DNA from: Pseudomonas fulva 12-X | GTDB lineage: Bacteria; Pseudomonadota; Gammaproteobacteria; Pseudomonadales; Pseudomonadaceae | Direction of reading: 5' to 3' | Assembly (NCBI RefSeq): GCF_000213805.1 | Contig: NC_015556.1 | Coordinates: forward strand, 3,239,001-3,303,000 | DNA: 64,000 bases | Shown: in pieces, positions 47,629-57,612 of the stretch | How the letters are laid out: each line of letters opens with the position of its first letter | Position numbering within the stretch: position 1 is the stretch's first letter | Position numbers and translations under genes: made by a program | Notes under the pieces: model-generated | The model's database searches: none | Told to the model about the DNA's origin: nothing | The model's input: the letters and a program-made list of their open reading frames with translations, nothing else

Positions 47629-48636
47629 TTACAGATAGTGTTTTATCAATAACTCGCCCAGCTGCACGGCGTTCAAAGCCGCACCTTTTCGCACATTATC
47701 AGACGCAATCCACAAAGTGAGCTGACAAGGGTCGTCCATCCCGCGGCGCACGCGGCCCACGTACACCTCATCCTGGCCGACCGCATCGCCGATCACCGTC
47801 GGGTAGTCACCCGCCTCGACCAGCTCGATGCCCGCCGCCGCTTCCAGCGCTGCCAATACCTTGTCGAGTTCTACAGGTGTAGACGCCTGCACGGTGACAC
47901 TCAAACTATCGCCGAAAAATACCGGCACCTGATGGCAGTTGACGGCCACGCTTTGCAGGCCTTCACCAAGCAGCGCCTTGACGTCTTCGTGGATGCGCCG
48001 CTCCAGCGAACCGTGCCCGTCGGCATCGGCTTCATCGACCTGCGCGAGCACATTGAAGGCCATTTGCCGGTCGAACAGCCGCGGCTCTAGCGCCCGGCCA
48101 TTGAGCAGTTCGGCGGTTTGCCGCGCCAGCTCGGCAACCCCTTCGCGACCACGACTGGACACTGCCAGCCCCGCATCGATCACCACCTTCTGCACCTGCA
48201 GCTGGTCGCGCAGCGCTCCAAGCACCAGGCCGACGGCCACGGCTACCGAGGCCGGGCTGGTGAGCGCGAACGGCGCCTGGCCGCTGATCGCCTCGCCGTT
48301 CACTTCCGGCACCACGCGCGGCGCCATATCGGCGGGCAGCGCGCCGGAGACGTCGATCAGCGAGCAGCCGGCCTTGCGCACCGCCTCGGCATGGGCGCGG
48401 GTTACTGCTGGGTCCGCGGCGAAGAACACCAGCTGAACGGTACGGAAATCGAACCCTTCCACAGCGCGCACGCGCAGGTTGCGCCCCTTGAAGGCCAGGC
48501 TGCGCCCGGCCGACTCACTGCTGGCCAGCAGATGCAGGTCGGTAACGGGGAAGTCGCGCTCTTCGAGAAGTTGCAGCAGGGATTCGCCGACGCTGCCGGT
48601 GGCACCGACGACGGCGATAGCAAAGGTAGAAGACAT
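47629..48636 (-). CDS. Aspartate-semialdehyde dehydrogenase-like protein (Usg type)
   Basis: The 335-residue protein has the Asd fold: NAD(P) loop VVGATGSVGESLLQLLEE, and SLIDVSGALPADMAPRVVPEVNGE. The catalytic cysteine of true Asd (GGNCTVS) is not present; the matching stretch reads LTSPASVAVAV. It is therefore probably not an active dehydrogenase. Usg-like paralogues are common next to asd or fimV/truA, but their role is unclear. Confidence 0.88.
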   Translation of the reverse strand: MSSTFAIAVVGATGSVGESLLQLLEERDFPVTDLHLLASSESAGRSLAFKGRNLRVRAVEGFDFRTVQLVFFAADPAVTRAHAEAVRKAGCSLIDVSGALPADMAPRVVPEVNGEAISGQAPFALTSPASVAVAVGLVLGALRDQLQVQKVVIDAGLAVSSRGREGVAELARQTAELLNGRALEPRLFDRQMAFNVLAQVDEADADGHGSLERRIHEDVKALLGEGLQSVAVNCHQVPVFFGDSLSVTVQASTPVELDKVLAALEAAAGIELVEAGDYPTVIGDAVGQDEVYVGRVRRGMDDPCQLTLWIASDNVRKGAALNAVQLGELLIKHYL

Positions 48637-48693
48637 GAAGGAAGCCTGACGCTGGGTAGCCGAAACAGACCCGGCACTCTACCGAAAAGCAGA

Positions 48694-48738
48694 AGGGCGG
48701 GCGACGGCAATCGCAAGCGATCGCCCTCTACCCGCCCC
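48694..48738 (-). terminator. Long hairpin downstream of asd
   Basis: Outer arms AGGGCGGG/CCCGCCCCT enclose an inner stem around CGATCGCTTGCGAT. On the minus strand it is followed by TCTGCTTTTC. It lies 33 bases past the asd stop and probably terminates or attenuates read-through into usg. Confidence 0.55.
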
Positions 48739-48771
48739 TCTTGGCGCGCCTGGCAGCGCGCCGGTTGTCGA

Positions 48772-49884
48772 TCAGCGCTCCAGCAGAATGCGCAGCATAC
48801 GGCGCAGCGGCTCGGCGGCGCCCCACAGCAGCTGGTCGCCCACAGTGAAGGCGCCCAAGTACTGCGAACCCATGTTGAGTTTGCGCAGGCGGCCGACCGG
48901 TACGCTCAGGGTGCCGGTAACGGCCGTCGGGCCGAGTTCGCGGATGCTGGCTTCGCGGTGGTTCGGTACCAGCTTGACCCATGGGTTGTGCTGGCTGATC
49001 AGCCCTTCGATGTCCGACAGCGGCACATCCTTGTTGAGCTTGATGGTCAGCGCCTGGCTGTGGCAACGCATGGCGCCGATGCGCACGCAGATGCCGTCGA
49101 CCGGAATAGGATTCTTGAAGCGACCGAGGATCTTGTTGGTCTCCGCCTGGGCCTTCCACTCTTCGCGGCTCTGGCCGTTCGGCAGCTCCTTGTCGATGTA
49201 GGGGATCAGGCTGCCAGCCAGCGGCACGCCGAAGTTGTCGACCGGGAAGGCGTCACCGCGCATGGCCTCGGCGACCTTGCGGTCGATGTCGAGGATGGCG
49301 CTGGCCGGGTCGGCCAGTTCATCGGCCACGGTGGCGTTGATGGTGCCCATCTGCTTGATCAGCTCGCGCATGTTCTGGGCGCCGGCACCTGAGGCCGCCT
49401 GGTAGGTCATGGCGCTCATCCAGTCGACCAGGCCAGCTTCGTACAGACCGCCGAGAGCCATCAGCATCAGGCTGACGGTGCAGTTGCCGCCGATGTAATT
49501 CTTGGTGCCGGCATCCAGCGCATGGTCGATAACCCGGCGGTTGACCGGATCGAGCACGATCACCGCATCGTCGGCCATGCGCAGCGAGGACGCCGCATCG
49601 ATCCAGTAGCCTTTCCAGCCGGCTTCGCGCAGCTTGGGGAAGACTTCATTGGTGTAGTCGCCGCCCTGGCAGGTCAGGATCACGTCCAGGCCTTTGAGCT
49701 CGTCGATGCTGTAGGCATCCTTGAGCGCCTCGGTTTCCTTGCCAATGGCCGGCCCCTGGCCGCCGACGTTGGAAGTGGTAAAGAACACCGGCTCGATCAG
49801 CTCGAAATCCTGTTCTTCCAGCATGCGCTGCATGAGCACGGAACCAACCATGCCCCGCCAACCGATAAGACCTACACGTTTCAT
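48772..49884 (-). CDS. asd: Aspartate-semialdehyde dehydrogenase
   Basis: The 370-residue enzyme starts [21 protein letters not shown] (NADP loop), has the catalytic Cys135 in GGNCTVS and the substrate-binding [12 protein letters not shown]. It reduces aspartyl phosphate to the semialdehyde feeding lysine, threonine, methionine and diaminopimelate. The length equals that of P. aeruginosa Asd. The ATG at codon 3 of the frame is the accepted start. Confidence 0.97.
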   Translation of the reverse strand: MKRVGLIGWRGMVGSVLMQRMLEEQDFELIEPVFFTTSNVGGQGPAIGKETEALKDAYSIDELKGLDVILTCQGGDYTNEVFPKLREAGWKGYWIDAASSLRMADDAVIVLDPVNRRVIDHALDAGTKNYIGGNCTVSLMLMALGGLYEAGLVDWMSAMTYQAASGAGAQNMRELIKQMGTINATVADELADPASAILDIDRKVAEAMRGDAFPVDNFGVPLAGSLIPYIDKELPNGQSREEWKAQAETNKILGRFKNPIPVDGICVRIGAMRCHSQALTIKLNKDVPLSDIEGLISQHNPWVKLVPNHREASIRELGPTAVTGTLSVPVGRLRKLNMGSQYLGAFTVGDQLLWGAAEPLRRMLRILLER

Positions 49885-49939
49885 AACCACTACACCTATG
49901 TGAACAAGCCGCCGGACAGCTTCCGGGGGGCCTGGAAGA

Positions 49940-51022
49940 TTACAGACTACGCAGCGCTTCGACTACCGCATCACCCATTGCCGCCGTGCCGACCTTGGTC
50001 GTACCCGCCGAGTGGATGTCGCCGGTGCGCAAGCCCTGGTCGAGCACGCGGCTGACCGCCAGTTCGATGGCATCGGCGGCCTGGGTCTGGTTGAAGCTGT
50101 AACGCAGCATCATGGACACCGACAGGATGGTCGCCAGTGGGTTGGCGATGCCCTGCCCCGCGATGTCCGGCGCCGAACCGTGGCACGGCTCGTACATACC
50201 CTTGTTGTTGGCATCCAGCGACGCCGACGGCAGCATGCCGATGGAGCCGGTGAGCATCGAGGCTTCATCGGAAAGGATGTCGCCGAACATGTTGTCGGTG
50301 ACGATCACGTCGAACTGCTTGGGCGCACGCACCAGCTGCATGGCGGCATTGTCGACGTACATGTGGCTCAGCTCGACGTCCTGGTAGTCTTTGGCGACTT
50401 CCTCGACCACCGCGCGCCACAACTGGCTGGAGGCCAGCACGTTGGCCTTGTCCACCGAGCACAGCTTGCTGCCGCGCACGCGAGCCATGTCGAAGCCGAC
50501 CTTGGCGATGCGACGGATCTCGCTCTCGCTATAGGGCAGCGTGTCATAGGCCATGCGCTCGCCATTATCGAGCACCTTGCTCTCGCGCGGCTGGCCGAAA
50601 TAGATACCGCCGGTCAGCTCACGAACGATGAGGATATCCAGACCCGACACCACTTCCGGCTTGAGCGACGAGGCGTCGGCCAGCTGTGGGTAAAGGATGG
50701 CCGGGCGCAAATTGGCGAACAGGCCCAATTGCGAGCGGATCTTCAGCAGGCCGCGCTCGGGGCGGATGGCCGGATCGATCTTGTCCCACTTCGGGCCGCC
50801 GACGGCGCCGAGCAGTACGGCATCGGCCGCGCGAGCGCGCTCTAGGGTCTCGTCAGCCAGCGGCACGCCGTATTTGTCGACGGCAGCGCCGCCCAGCTCG
50901 TCGAACGACAGCTCGACGTCGAGGGCGAACTTGTCGTTGGCCAGGCGCAGCACCTTGACCGCTTCGGCCATGATTTCAGGGCCGATGCCGTCACCGGGGA
51001 GAACCAGAATCTGCTTGCTCAT
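49940..51022 (-). CDS. leuB: 3-isopropylmalate dehydrogenase
   Basis: The 360-residue enzyme has [18 protein letters not shown], the GGPKWD block, the metal-binding [27 protein letters not shown] and the NAD-site [17 protein letters not shown]. It oxidises 3-isopropylmalate in leucine synthesis. It lies downstream of leuD after a 213-base gap that contains a strong hairpin. Confidence 0.97.
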   Translation of the reverse strand: MSKQILVLPGDGIGPEIMAEAVKVLRLANDKFALDVELSFDELGGAAVDKYGVPLADETLERARAADAVLLGAVGGPKWDKIDPAIRPERGLLKIRSQLGLFANLRPAILYPQLADASSLKPEVVSGLDILIVRELTGGIYFGQPRESKVLDNGERMAYDTLPYSESEIRRIAKVGFDMARVRGSKLCSVDKANVLASSQLWRAVVEEVAKDYQDVELSHMYVDNAAMQLVRAPKQFDVIVTDNMFGDILSDEASMLTGSIGMLPSASLDANNKGMYEPCHGSAPDIAGQGIANPLATILSVSMMLRYSFNQTQAADAIELAVSRVLDQGLRTGDIHSAGTTKVGTAAMGDAVVEALRSL

Positions 51023-51101
51023 ACCTTTTCCTTCATGTCGTTCAGATCGCCGGCCTTGCCGTGTGCGACCTGTGAAAACCCGAACAGGCCCGCGGCCATC
51101 A

Positions 51102-51145
51102 CCCCGCCGAGAGGGGCGCCATATTCGGCGCCTGCTTCGGCGGGG
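51102..51145 (-). promoter_or_regulatory. Large hairpin in the leuD-leuB gap
   Basis: Outer arms CCCCGCCGA/TCGGCGGGG and inner arms GGCGCC/GGCGCC form a long stem-loop midway between leuD and leuB. There is no T-run on the minus strand. It may protect or process the mRNA or attenuate leuB expression. I see no leucine-rich leader peptide or other gene in the gap. Confidence 0.45.
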
Positions 51146-51235
51146 TCAAGGCACGACGGGCCCATCCGCTGATAACACGTAACCTATTCTTTCCGCGCCA
51201 CCATTTTTAGAGATGCCCAGTTGGCGCGGGCTCGT

Positions 51236-51883
51236 TTACTTGACGGCGCCGAACAACCAGGGCTGACGCTGCTGATAACCGACTTCGAAGGCGCGGATCG
51301 CCTCGGCGTCCTGCAGTGTCAGGCCGATATCGTCCAGGCCGTTGAGCAGGCAGTGCTTGCGGAAGGCATCGACTTCGAAGCTGTACTGCACACCATCGGG
51401 GCGGGTCACGGTCTGCGCTTCGAGGTCGACAGTCAGCTGATAGCCCTCGCTGGCCTCGGCCTGTTCGAACAGCGCATCGACTTCTTCAGCCTTGAGAATG
51501 ATCGGCAGCAGGCCGTTCTTGAAGCTGTTGTTGAAGAAGATGTCGGCGAAGCTCGGCGCGATCACGGTGCGGAAGCCGTACTCGTCCAGCGCCCACGGCG
51601 CGTGCTCACGGCTCGAGCCGCAGCCGAAGTTCTCGCGAGCGAGCAGCACGCTGGCGCCCTGGTAACGCGGGAAGTTGAGCACGAAATCCTTGTTGATCGG
51701 GCGCTTGGAGTTGTCCTGGTTCGGCTGGCCGACATCCAGGTAACGCCACTCGTCGAACAGGTTGGGGCCGAAGCCGGTGCGCTTGATCGACTTCAGGAAT
51801 TGCTTGGGAATGATCTGATCGGTGTCGACGTTGGCACGGTCAAGCGGGCAAACCAGGCCGGTGTGTTGGGTAAAGGCTTTCAT
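51236..51883 (-). CDS. leuD: 3-isopropylmalate dehydratase small subunit
   Basis: The 215-residue protein has the swivel-domain signature ([39 protein letters not shown]). With LeuC it isomerises 2- to 3-isopropylmalate. The ATG of MKAFTQ was chosen, with AGGAG seven bases upstream. It begins 11 bases after leuC. Confidence 0.96.
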   Translation of the reverse strand: MKAFTQHTGLVCPLDRANVDTDQIIPKQFLKSIKRTGFGPNLFDEWRYLDVGQPNQDNSKRPINKDFVLNFPRYQGASVLLARENFGCGSSREHAPWALDEYGFRTVIAPSFADIFFNNSFKNGLLPIILKAEEVDALFEQAEASEGYQLTVDLEAQTVTRPDGVQYSFEVDAFRKHCLLNGLDDIGLTLQDAEAIRAFEVGYQQRQPWLFGAVK

Positions 51884-51894
51884 CATCTTTCTCC

Positions 51895-53322
51895 TCAGGC
51901 CTGGATCAATTCGCGTACATCGATGAAGCGGCCGGTCACCGCGGCGGCGGCGGCCATGGCCGGGCTCACCAGGTGGGTACGACCACCGGCGCCCTGGCGA
52001 CCTTCGAAGTTGCGGTTGGAGGTCGAGGCGCAATGCTCGCCACTGCCGAGTTTGTCCGGGTTCATCGCAAGGCACATGGAGCAGCCTGGTTCACGCCATT
52101 CGAAGCCGGCTTCGATGAAGATCTTGTCCAGCCCTTCGCTTTCCGCCTGGGCCTTGACCAGGCCGGAGCCGGGCACCACCAGCGCCTGCTTGACGGTGGC
52201 GGCGACCTTGCGGCCCTTGGCCACCTCGGCGGCGGCGCGCAGGTCTTCGATGCGCGAGTTGGTGCACGAGCCGATGAATACGCGGTCGAGCTGAATGTCG
52301 GTGATCGGCTGGTTGGCCGCCAGGCCCATGTACTTCAGAGCACGGGTGATCGAATCCTTCTTCACCGGGTCGCTTTCGCGGGCCGGGTCCGGCACGTTCT
52401 GGTCGACGGCCAGGACCATCTCGGGCGAGGTACCCCAGCTGACCTGCGGCTTGATGTCTTCGGCACGCAGCTCGACCACGGTGTCGAACTTCGCATCGGC
52501 GTCGGAGACCAGGTCACGCCACACCGCAACAGCCTGCTCCCAATGCTCGCCCTTCGGCGCGAACGGGCGGTCCTTGACATAGGCGATGGTCTTTTCGTCC
52601 ACCGCCACCAGGCCGACACGGGCACCGGCCTCGATGGACATGTTGCAAATGGTCATACGGCCTTCCAGCGACAGGTCGCGAATCGCGCTGCCGGCGAACT
52701 CCAGGGCGTGGCCGTTGCCACCGGCAGTGCCGATCTTGCCGATCACGGCGAGAACGATGTCCTTGGCGGTCACGCCGAACGGCAATTTGCCTTCAACGCG
52801 CACCTGCATGTTCTTCATCTTCTTGGCGACCAGGCACTGGGTGGCGAGCACGTGCTCGACTTCCGAGGTGCCGATGCCGTGGGCCAGCGCGCCGAAGGCG
52901 CCGTGGGTCGAGGTGTGCGAGTCGCCGCAGACCACCGTCATGCCCGGCAGGGTGGCGCCCTGCTCCGGGCCGACCACGTGGACGATGCCCTGGCGCACGT
53001 CGTTCATCTTGAATTCGAGAATGCCGAAGTCGTCACAGTTCTCGTCCAGGGTCTTGACCTGGATGCGCGAGACTTCGTCGGCGATGGCGTCGAGGCCACC
53101 GAGGCGCTCGGCGCGGGTGGTCGGCACGTTGTGGTCCGGGGTGGCGATGTTGGCATCGATACGCCAAGGCTTGCGGCTCGCCAGGCGCAGGCCTTCGAAG
53201 GCCTGGGGCGACGTCACTTCGTGAAGAATGTGGCGGTCGATGTAGATCAGCGACGAGCCGTCGTCGCGCCGCTTCACTTCGTGCATTTCCCACAACTTGT
53301 CGTAGAGCGTCTTGCCAACCAT
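51895..53322 (-). CDS. leuC: 3-isopropylmalate dehydratase large subunit
   Basis: The 475-residue aconitase-family protein has the 4Fe-4S cysteines in GSCTNSR and in [12 protein letters not shown], plus [30 protein letters not shown]. The start at [11 protein letters not shown] has an AGGAACAG ribosome site; an ATG five codons upstream is less likely. A MITE-like element lies directly upstream. Confidence 0.97.
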   Translation of the reverse strand: MVGKTLYDKLWEMHEVKRRDDGSSLIYIDRHILHEVTSPQAFEGLRLASRKPWRIDANIATPDHNVPTTRAERLGGLDAIADEVSRIQVKTLDENCDDFGILEFKMNDVRQGIVHVVGPEQGATLPGMTVVCGDSHTSTHGAFGALAHGIGTSEVEHVLATQCLVAKKMKNMQVRVEGKLPFGVTAKDIVLAVIGKIGTAGGNGHALEFAGSAIRDLSLEGRMTICNMSIEAGARVGLVAVDEKTIAYVKDRPFAPKGEHWEQAVAVWRDLVSDADAKFDTVVELRAEDIKPQVSWGTSPEMVLAVDQNVPDPARESDPVKKDSITRALKYMGLAANQPITDIQLDRVFIGSCTNSRIEDLRAAAEVAKGRKVAATVKQALVVPGSGLVKAQAESEGLDKIFIEAGFEWREPGCSMCLAMNPDKLGSGEHCASTSNRNFEGRQGAGGRTHLVSPAMAAAAAVTGRFIDVRELIQA

Positions 53323-53345
53323 CAGCCTGTTCCTCATCAGTCTTC

Positions 53346-53486
53346 GGGCACCTCTAAAAACTATCTACGTTGTCATCGCCGCGTTGAAAACAGGCTCAAA
53401 ATGCTCATTTACAACTCGTAAACTCCGCTTTTTCGCCTGTTTTCGCCTTGCGCTGACTGCCTCGAATACGTTTTTAAAAGGTGCCC
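53346..53486. repeat. MITE-like palindromic element upstream of leuC
   Basis: The ends are near-perfect inverted repeats (GGGCACCTCTAAAAAC at 53346 and GTTTTTAAAAGGTGCCC ending at 53486). A second nested pair lies inside (GAAAACAGGC and GCCTGTTTTC), so the 141 bases can fold into one long hairpin. The element is AT-richer than its surroundings and has no gene. I recall similar ends in other Pseudomonas genomes, which fits a non-autonomous mobile repeat. It lies 24 bases from the leuC start, so it may supply or disrupt the leuC leader. Confidence 0.7.
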
Positions 53487-53639
53487 TTTCTATGCCTGGG
53501 CAATAGCCCTTTGGCTTATGGGGAGAATGCTATGCGTGGCCGGCGAATAACTCAAATTCATATTTTTCATCCAGAAGATTCCTGACTGGAATTGCTATAG
53601 GATCGCCTTTTAGCACCTCTCTTGCCGCCGGAAACGCTC

Positions 53640-54545
53640 ATGGATCTCGCCACGCTCAATGCCTTTATCGCCATCGCCGAACTCGGCAGTTTCTCCGAAG
53701 CCGCCATGCGCCTGCATCTCACCCAGCCGGCGGTGAGCAAACGCATCGCCAGCCTCGAGCAGCAACTGCGCGTGCGCCTGTTCGACCGTCTGGGCCGCGA
53801 GGTGAGCCTGACCGAAGCCGGCCGCGCCCTGCTACCGCGCGCCTATCAGATTCTCAACGTGCTGGAGGACACACGGCGGGCGCTGACCAACCTCAATGGC
53901 GAGATCACCGGGCGGCTGACCCTGGCCACCAGTCACCACATCGGTCTGCACCGCCTGCCGCCTTTGCTGCGCGCCTTCACCCGCGCCCACCCGCAAGTGG
54001 CGCTGGATATCCAGTTTCTCGATTCGGAAGTCGCCTACGACGAAGTCTTTCATGGCCGCGCCGAGCTGGCGGTGATCACCCTGGCACCCGACACCCGCGA
54101 CCCGGTACGCGCCGTGCCGGTGTGGAACGACCCGCTGGATTTCGTCACCGCGCCCGAGCATCCGCTGGCACAAGGCACGGGCGTGACCCTTGCCGACGTA
54201 GCCCTGCACCCGGCGGTATTTCCCGGCGGCAATACCTTTACCCACCATATCGTGCAGCGTCTGTTCGAAGCCGAAGACCTGATCCCGAACATCGCCATGA
54301 GCACCAACTACCTGGAAACCATCAAGATGATGGTGTCCATTGGTCTGGCCTGGAGTGTGCTGCCACGTACCATGCTCGATGAGCAGGTTTTCCGCCTGCC
54401 ATTGCCGGGCATCCAGCTGTCGCGCCAGCTGGGCTACATCGTGCATACCGAGCGCACCCTGTCGAATGCCGCCCGGGCGTTCATGCAACTGCTCGACAGT
54501 CATCGCGACAGCCTTGCCTTAGCGCCGGGGCAGCAGCTAACGTGA
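53640..54545 (+). CDS. LysR-family transcriptional regulator
   Basis: The 301-residue protein has the N-terminal LysR helix-turn-helix (ELGSFSEAAMRLHLTQPAVSKRIASLEQQLRVRLFDRLGREVSLTEAGRALL) and a co-inducer domain from about residue 90. The start is the ATG of MDLATLN; six extra codons upstream are unlikely. It is divergent from leuCD-leuB. P. aeruginosa has a LysR gene at the same place, so control of leucine genes is possible but unproven. Confidence 0.92.
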   Translation: MDLATLNAFIAIAELGSFSEAAMRLHLTQPAVSKRIASLEQQLRVRLFDRLGREVSLTEAGRALLPRAYQILNVLEDTRRALTNLNGEITGRLTLATSHHIGLHRLPPLLRAFTRAHPQVALDIQFLDSEVAYDEVFHGRAELAVITLAPDTRDPVRAVPVWNDPLDFVTAPEHPLAQGTGVTLADVALHPAVFPGGNTFTHHIVQRLFEAEDLIPNIAMSTNYLETIKMMVSIGLAWSVLPRTMLDEQVFRLPLPGIQLSRQLGYIVHTERTLSNAARAFMQLLDSHRDSLALAPGQQLT

Positions 54546-54592
54546 CAGCCATGCCGGCCATCTGCCGGTATGCCTGCGGCGAACTTGCCGAT

Positions 54593-54622
54593 AGCCCGGC
54601 CTCCCTTTTTGCCGGGCTTTTG
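54593..54622 (+). terminator. Terminator of the LysR gene
   Basis: An 8-bp stem (AGCCCGGC / GCCGGGCT) with a 10-base loop is followed by TTTTG. It ends 15 bases before the next start codon. Confidence 0.75.
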
Positions 54623-54636
54623 TAGAGGAAAGGGTC

Positions 54637-57561
54637 ATGGGCAACGCCAACGACAAACGCCCACCACTGCCCCATGTACCAGTGCTCGATCCGGCCGAGT
54701 TCGAAAAGACCTGGCGCGACAGCCAACACCTGCTGGCCGCCCTCAATGGCGCCGGCCTCGGCACCTGGTTCTGGAACATCGATACCGGCGAAGTCAGCTG
54801 GTCGCGTGGCGCCCAGAAGGTCTTCGGCCTGGACCCGACCCGCCCGCTCAGCGCACCCGTCGACTACATAGGCCTGATTCCCGAGGAAGAGCGCGGCGAA
54901 GTACTGCGCATGTTCCAGGCGGTGATCGACGGCTCCCCAACCGCCGAGCCGATCCGCCACCGCATTCAACTGCCGGACGGCAACCTGCGCTGGATCGAGA
55001 TCACCGGCAGCCTGCAGGCTGACGAGGGTCGTCAGAACCGGATGTTCGGCGTGGTGCGCGACATCACCCGCCAGCAACAACAGGAGCAGGCGCTGGCCGA
55101 CAGCCAGGAACGCCTGCGCCTGGCGCTCGAGTCGGCCGAGCTGGGCACCTGGGACTGGCATATCCCCAGCAACACCATGTTCGCCTCACCCCGCGCCGCC
55201 ATGCTGCACGGCTTGCGCGATGCGCCGTTCCACGGACCCTTTCCGGATTTCTTCGCCCACGTGCCCGAGCAGGATCTCAAGGGCCTGCGCCAGGCCTATC
55301 GCGATCTGCTGCCCGATAACGGCCAGGATTCTCAGGTTACTTACCGCACGGTGCACGGCAACGGCCAGACCCATTACCTGGAAAGCAAGGCGCGGCTGTA
55401 CCGAGACGCTCAGGGTCAGCCGCTACGCATGACCGGCGTGATGGTCGACACCAGCGAGCGCACCCTGCGCGAACAACGCCTGCAGGCCTCGGAGCGCAAG
55501 TTCGCCACGGTGTTCCAGGCCAGCCCCGATCCGATCTGCGTCACGACGTTGCCCGAAGGCCGCATTCTGGAGGTCAACCCGGCGTTCACCCAGGCGTTCG
55601 GCTGGCGGCCGGCGGAAGTTGCCGGCCGCAATATCTTCAAGATCGCACCCTGGCAGGCGCTGCCGGCGGACTCTCCGCTGCGTGGCAAGATCCTCACCGG
55701 CACCGACCTCGAGGACGAGCGCATCGACCTGCACGACCCTCAGGGCCGACTGATGAACTGCATCGTCTCGTGCCGACGCCTGGAGCTGGCCGGCCAGCCC
55801 TGCGTGCTCAGCAAGTTTCGCGACATCACCGAGCAGCAGCGCGCCGAGTCGGCACTGAAGGCCAGCCAGGAAAAATTCTACAAGGCCTTTCACTCAAGCC
55901 CCGACGCCATCACCATCACCACCCGCGACACCGGTCGCTACATCGAGATCAACGATGGTTTCACCCGCCTGACCGGCTACAAAGCCGAGGAAGTGATTGG
56001 CCGTACTTCGACCGAGGTAAGCATCTGGTCGGATGCAGGCGAACGCCAGCGCCTGCTCGATGCGTTGAACGACGAAGGCCATGTCCGACGCATGGAGATG
56101 AAGGCCCGTGATCGTCACGGCAACCCGCTGGAAGTGGAAGTGTCCTTCGAGCCCATCGAGCTGGATGGCACCGAATGCCTGCTGGTCACCGCCCGCGACA
56201 TCAGCGAACTGAAGGCCGCTCAGGAGCAGATCCAGCACCTGGCCTACCACGACCCGCTGACCAGCCTGCCCAACCGCGCCCTGCTGATGGACCGCCTGAC
56301 CCAGCAGATCGCCCTGCTGCAGCGCCACAACCTGCGCGGCGCCCTGCTGTTTCTCGACCTCGACCACTTCAAGCACATCAACGATTCGCTCGGCCATCCC
56401 TTCGGCGATGCGGTGCTCAAGCTGATCACCGCCCGCCTGGAAGTCAGCGTGCGTGAGGAGGACACCGTGGCGCGCCTGGGCGGCGACGAATTCGTCGTCT
56501 TGCTCACCGGCCTGGAGGGCACCCGCGAACAGGTGGTCATCCATGCCGGCCAGGCCGCCGAGAAGCTGCGCATCCTGCTCAGCGAACCCATGCTGCTCGA
56601 AGGCCACCGCCTGCAGGTCACGCCGAGCATCGGCATCGCCCTGATTCCCGATCATGGCCAGACCCCGGCCGACCTGCTCAAGCGTGCCGACATCGCCCTG
56701 TACCGAGCCAAGGACTCGGGGCGCAACGTCATTCAACTGTTCCACGGCTCCATGCAGCACGCCGCCAGTGAGCGCCTGCGCCTGGAGAACGAGCTGCGCA
56801 CAGCCCTGAGCCGCGGCGAATTCGAGCTGTATTTCCAGGCCCAGGTGGATGCCCGCACCGACCAGATCATCGGCGCCGAGGCGCTGCTGCGCTGGGCCCA
56901 TCCGACGCTCGGCCAGCAGTCGCCAGCCCTGTTCATCCACGTGCTGGAGGAAAGCGGGTTGATTCTCGAAGTCGGCGCCTGGGTGATGGTCGAAGCCTGC
57001 CATGCCTGTGCCCGACTGCTGCAGGACGGCCTGATCGACGAGCGCTTCAGCCTGTGCGTGAACATCAGCACGCGGCAGTTCCGCCAGGGCGATTTCGTCG
57101 AGCGGGTCGAGCATTGCCTGCGCCAGAACAAGCTGCCCAAGGGCATGCTCAAGCTGGAAATCACCGAAGGCATCGTCATCCAGGACATCGACGACACCAT
57201 CGCCAAGATGAATCGCCTGCGCAAACTGGGCGTCAGTTTCGCCATGGACGATTTCGGCACCGGCTACTCGTCACTCACCTACCTCAAGCGCCTGCCGGTG
57301 GACGTGCTGAAGATCGACCAGTCGTTCGTGCGCGATGCCACCAGCAACCCGAGCGACGCGGAGATCATCCGCGCCGTGGTGGCCCTCGGCCTGAGCCTGG
57401 GCCTGGAAGTGATCGCCGAGGGCGTGGAGCAGCAGAGTCAGCTGGATTTCCTGCAAAGCCAGGGCTGCAACTGCTACCAGGGCTACCTGTTCAGCCGACC
57501 GCAGCCACTACCAGCCTTTCGCGCCCTGCTCAGCCAGGGCGCCCAGCGTCTGCCGCACTGA
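54637..57561 (+). CDS. Four-PAS GGDEF-EAL protein (cyclic di-GMP turnover)
   Basis: The 974-residue soluble protein has four PAS/PAC sensor domains (about 32-147, 155-280, 288-408, 412-530). A GGDEF domain follows (GGDEF at 615-619 in RLGGDEFVVLL) with an RxxD inhibitory site (REED) five residues before it. An EAL domain (EAL at 748-750 in GAEALLRW; DDFGTGYSSL, IKIDQSFV, IAEGVE) ends the protein. Both enzyme motifs are intact, so it may make and/or degrade cyclic di-GMP under PAS control. The ATG follows an AGGAAAGGG ribosome site. There is no membrane segment. Confidence 0.93.
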   Translation: MGNANDKRPPLPHVPVLDPAEFEKTWRDSQHLLAALNGAGLGTWFWNIDTGEVSWSRGAQKVFGLDPTRPLSAPVDYIGLIPEEERGEVLRMFQAVIDGSPTAEPIRHRIQLPDGNLRWIEITGSLQADEGRQNRMFGVVRDITRQQQQEQALADSQERLRLALESAELGTWDWHIPSNTMFASPRAAMLHGLRDAPFHGPFPDFFAHVPEQDLKGLRQAYRDLLPDNGQDSQVTYRTVHGNGQTHYLESKARLYRDAQGQPLRMTGVMVDTSERTLREQRLQASERKFATVFQASPDPICVTTLPEGRILEVNPAFTQAFGWRPAEVAGRNIFKIAPWQALPADSPLRGKILTGTDLEDERIDLHDPQGRLMNCIVSCRRLELAGQPCVLSKFRDITEQQRAESALKASQEKFYKAFHSSPDAITITTRDTGRYIEINDGFTRLTGYKAEEVIGRTSTEVSIWSDAGERQRLLDALNDEGHVRRMEMKARDRHGNPLEVEVSFEPIELDGTECLLVTARDISELKAAQEQIQHLAYHDPLTSLPNRALLMDRLTQQIALLQRHNLRGALLFLDLDHFKHINDSLGHPFGDAVLKLITARLEVSVREEDTVARLGGDEFVVLLTGLEGTREQVVIHAGQAAEKLRILLSEPMLLEGHRLQVTPSIGIALIPDHGQTPADLLKRADIALYRAKDSGRNVIQLFHGSMQHAASERLRLENELRTALSRGEFELYFQAQVDARTDQIIGAEALLRWAHPTLGQQSPALFIHVLEESGLILEVGAWVMVEACHACARLLQDGLIDERFSLCVNISTRQFRQGDFVERVEHCLRQNKLPKGMLKLEITEGIVIQDIDDTIAKMNRLRKLGVSFAMDDFGTGYSSLTYLKRLPVDVLKIDQSFVRDATSNPSDAEIIRAVVALGLSLGLEVIAEGVEQQSQLDFLQSQGCNCYQGYLFSRPQPLPAFRALLSQGAQRLPH

Positions 57562-57566
57562 AACAG

Positions 57567-57591
57567 AAAAGGCGCCGCGAGGGCGCCTTTT
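57567..57591. terminator. Bidirectional terminator between the GGDEF-EAL gene and ibpA
   Basis: A perfect 10-bp stem (AAAAGGCGCC / GGCGCCTTTT) with a 5-base loop sits between two convergent genes and gives T-runs on both strands. Confidence 0.88.
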
Positions 57592-57612
57592 CCGGTGTAC
57601 CAGCAGCGGAGA

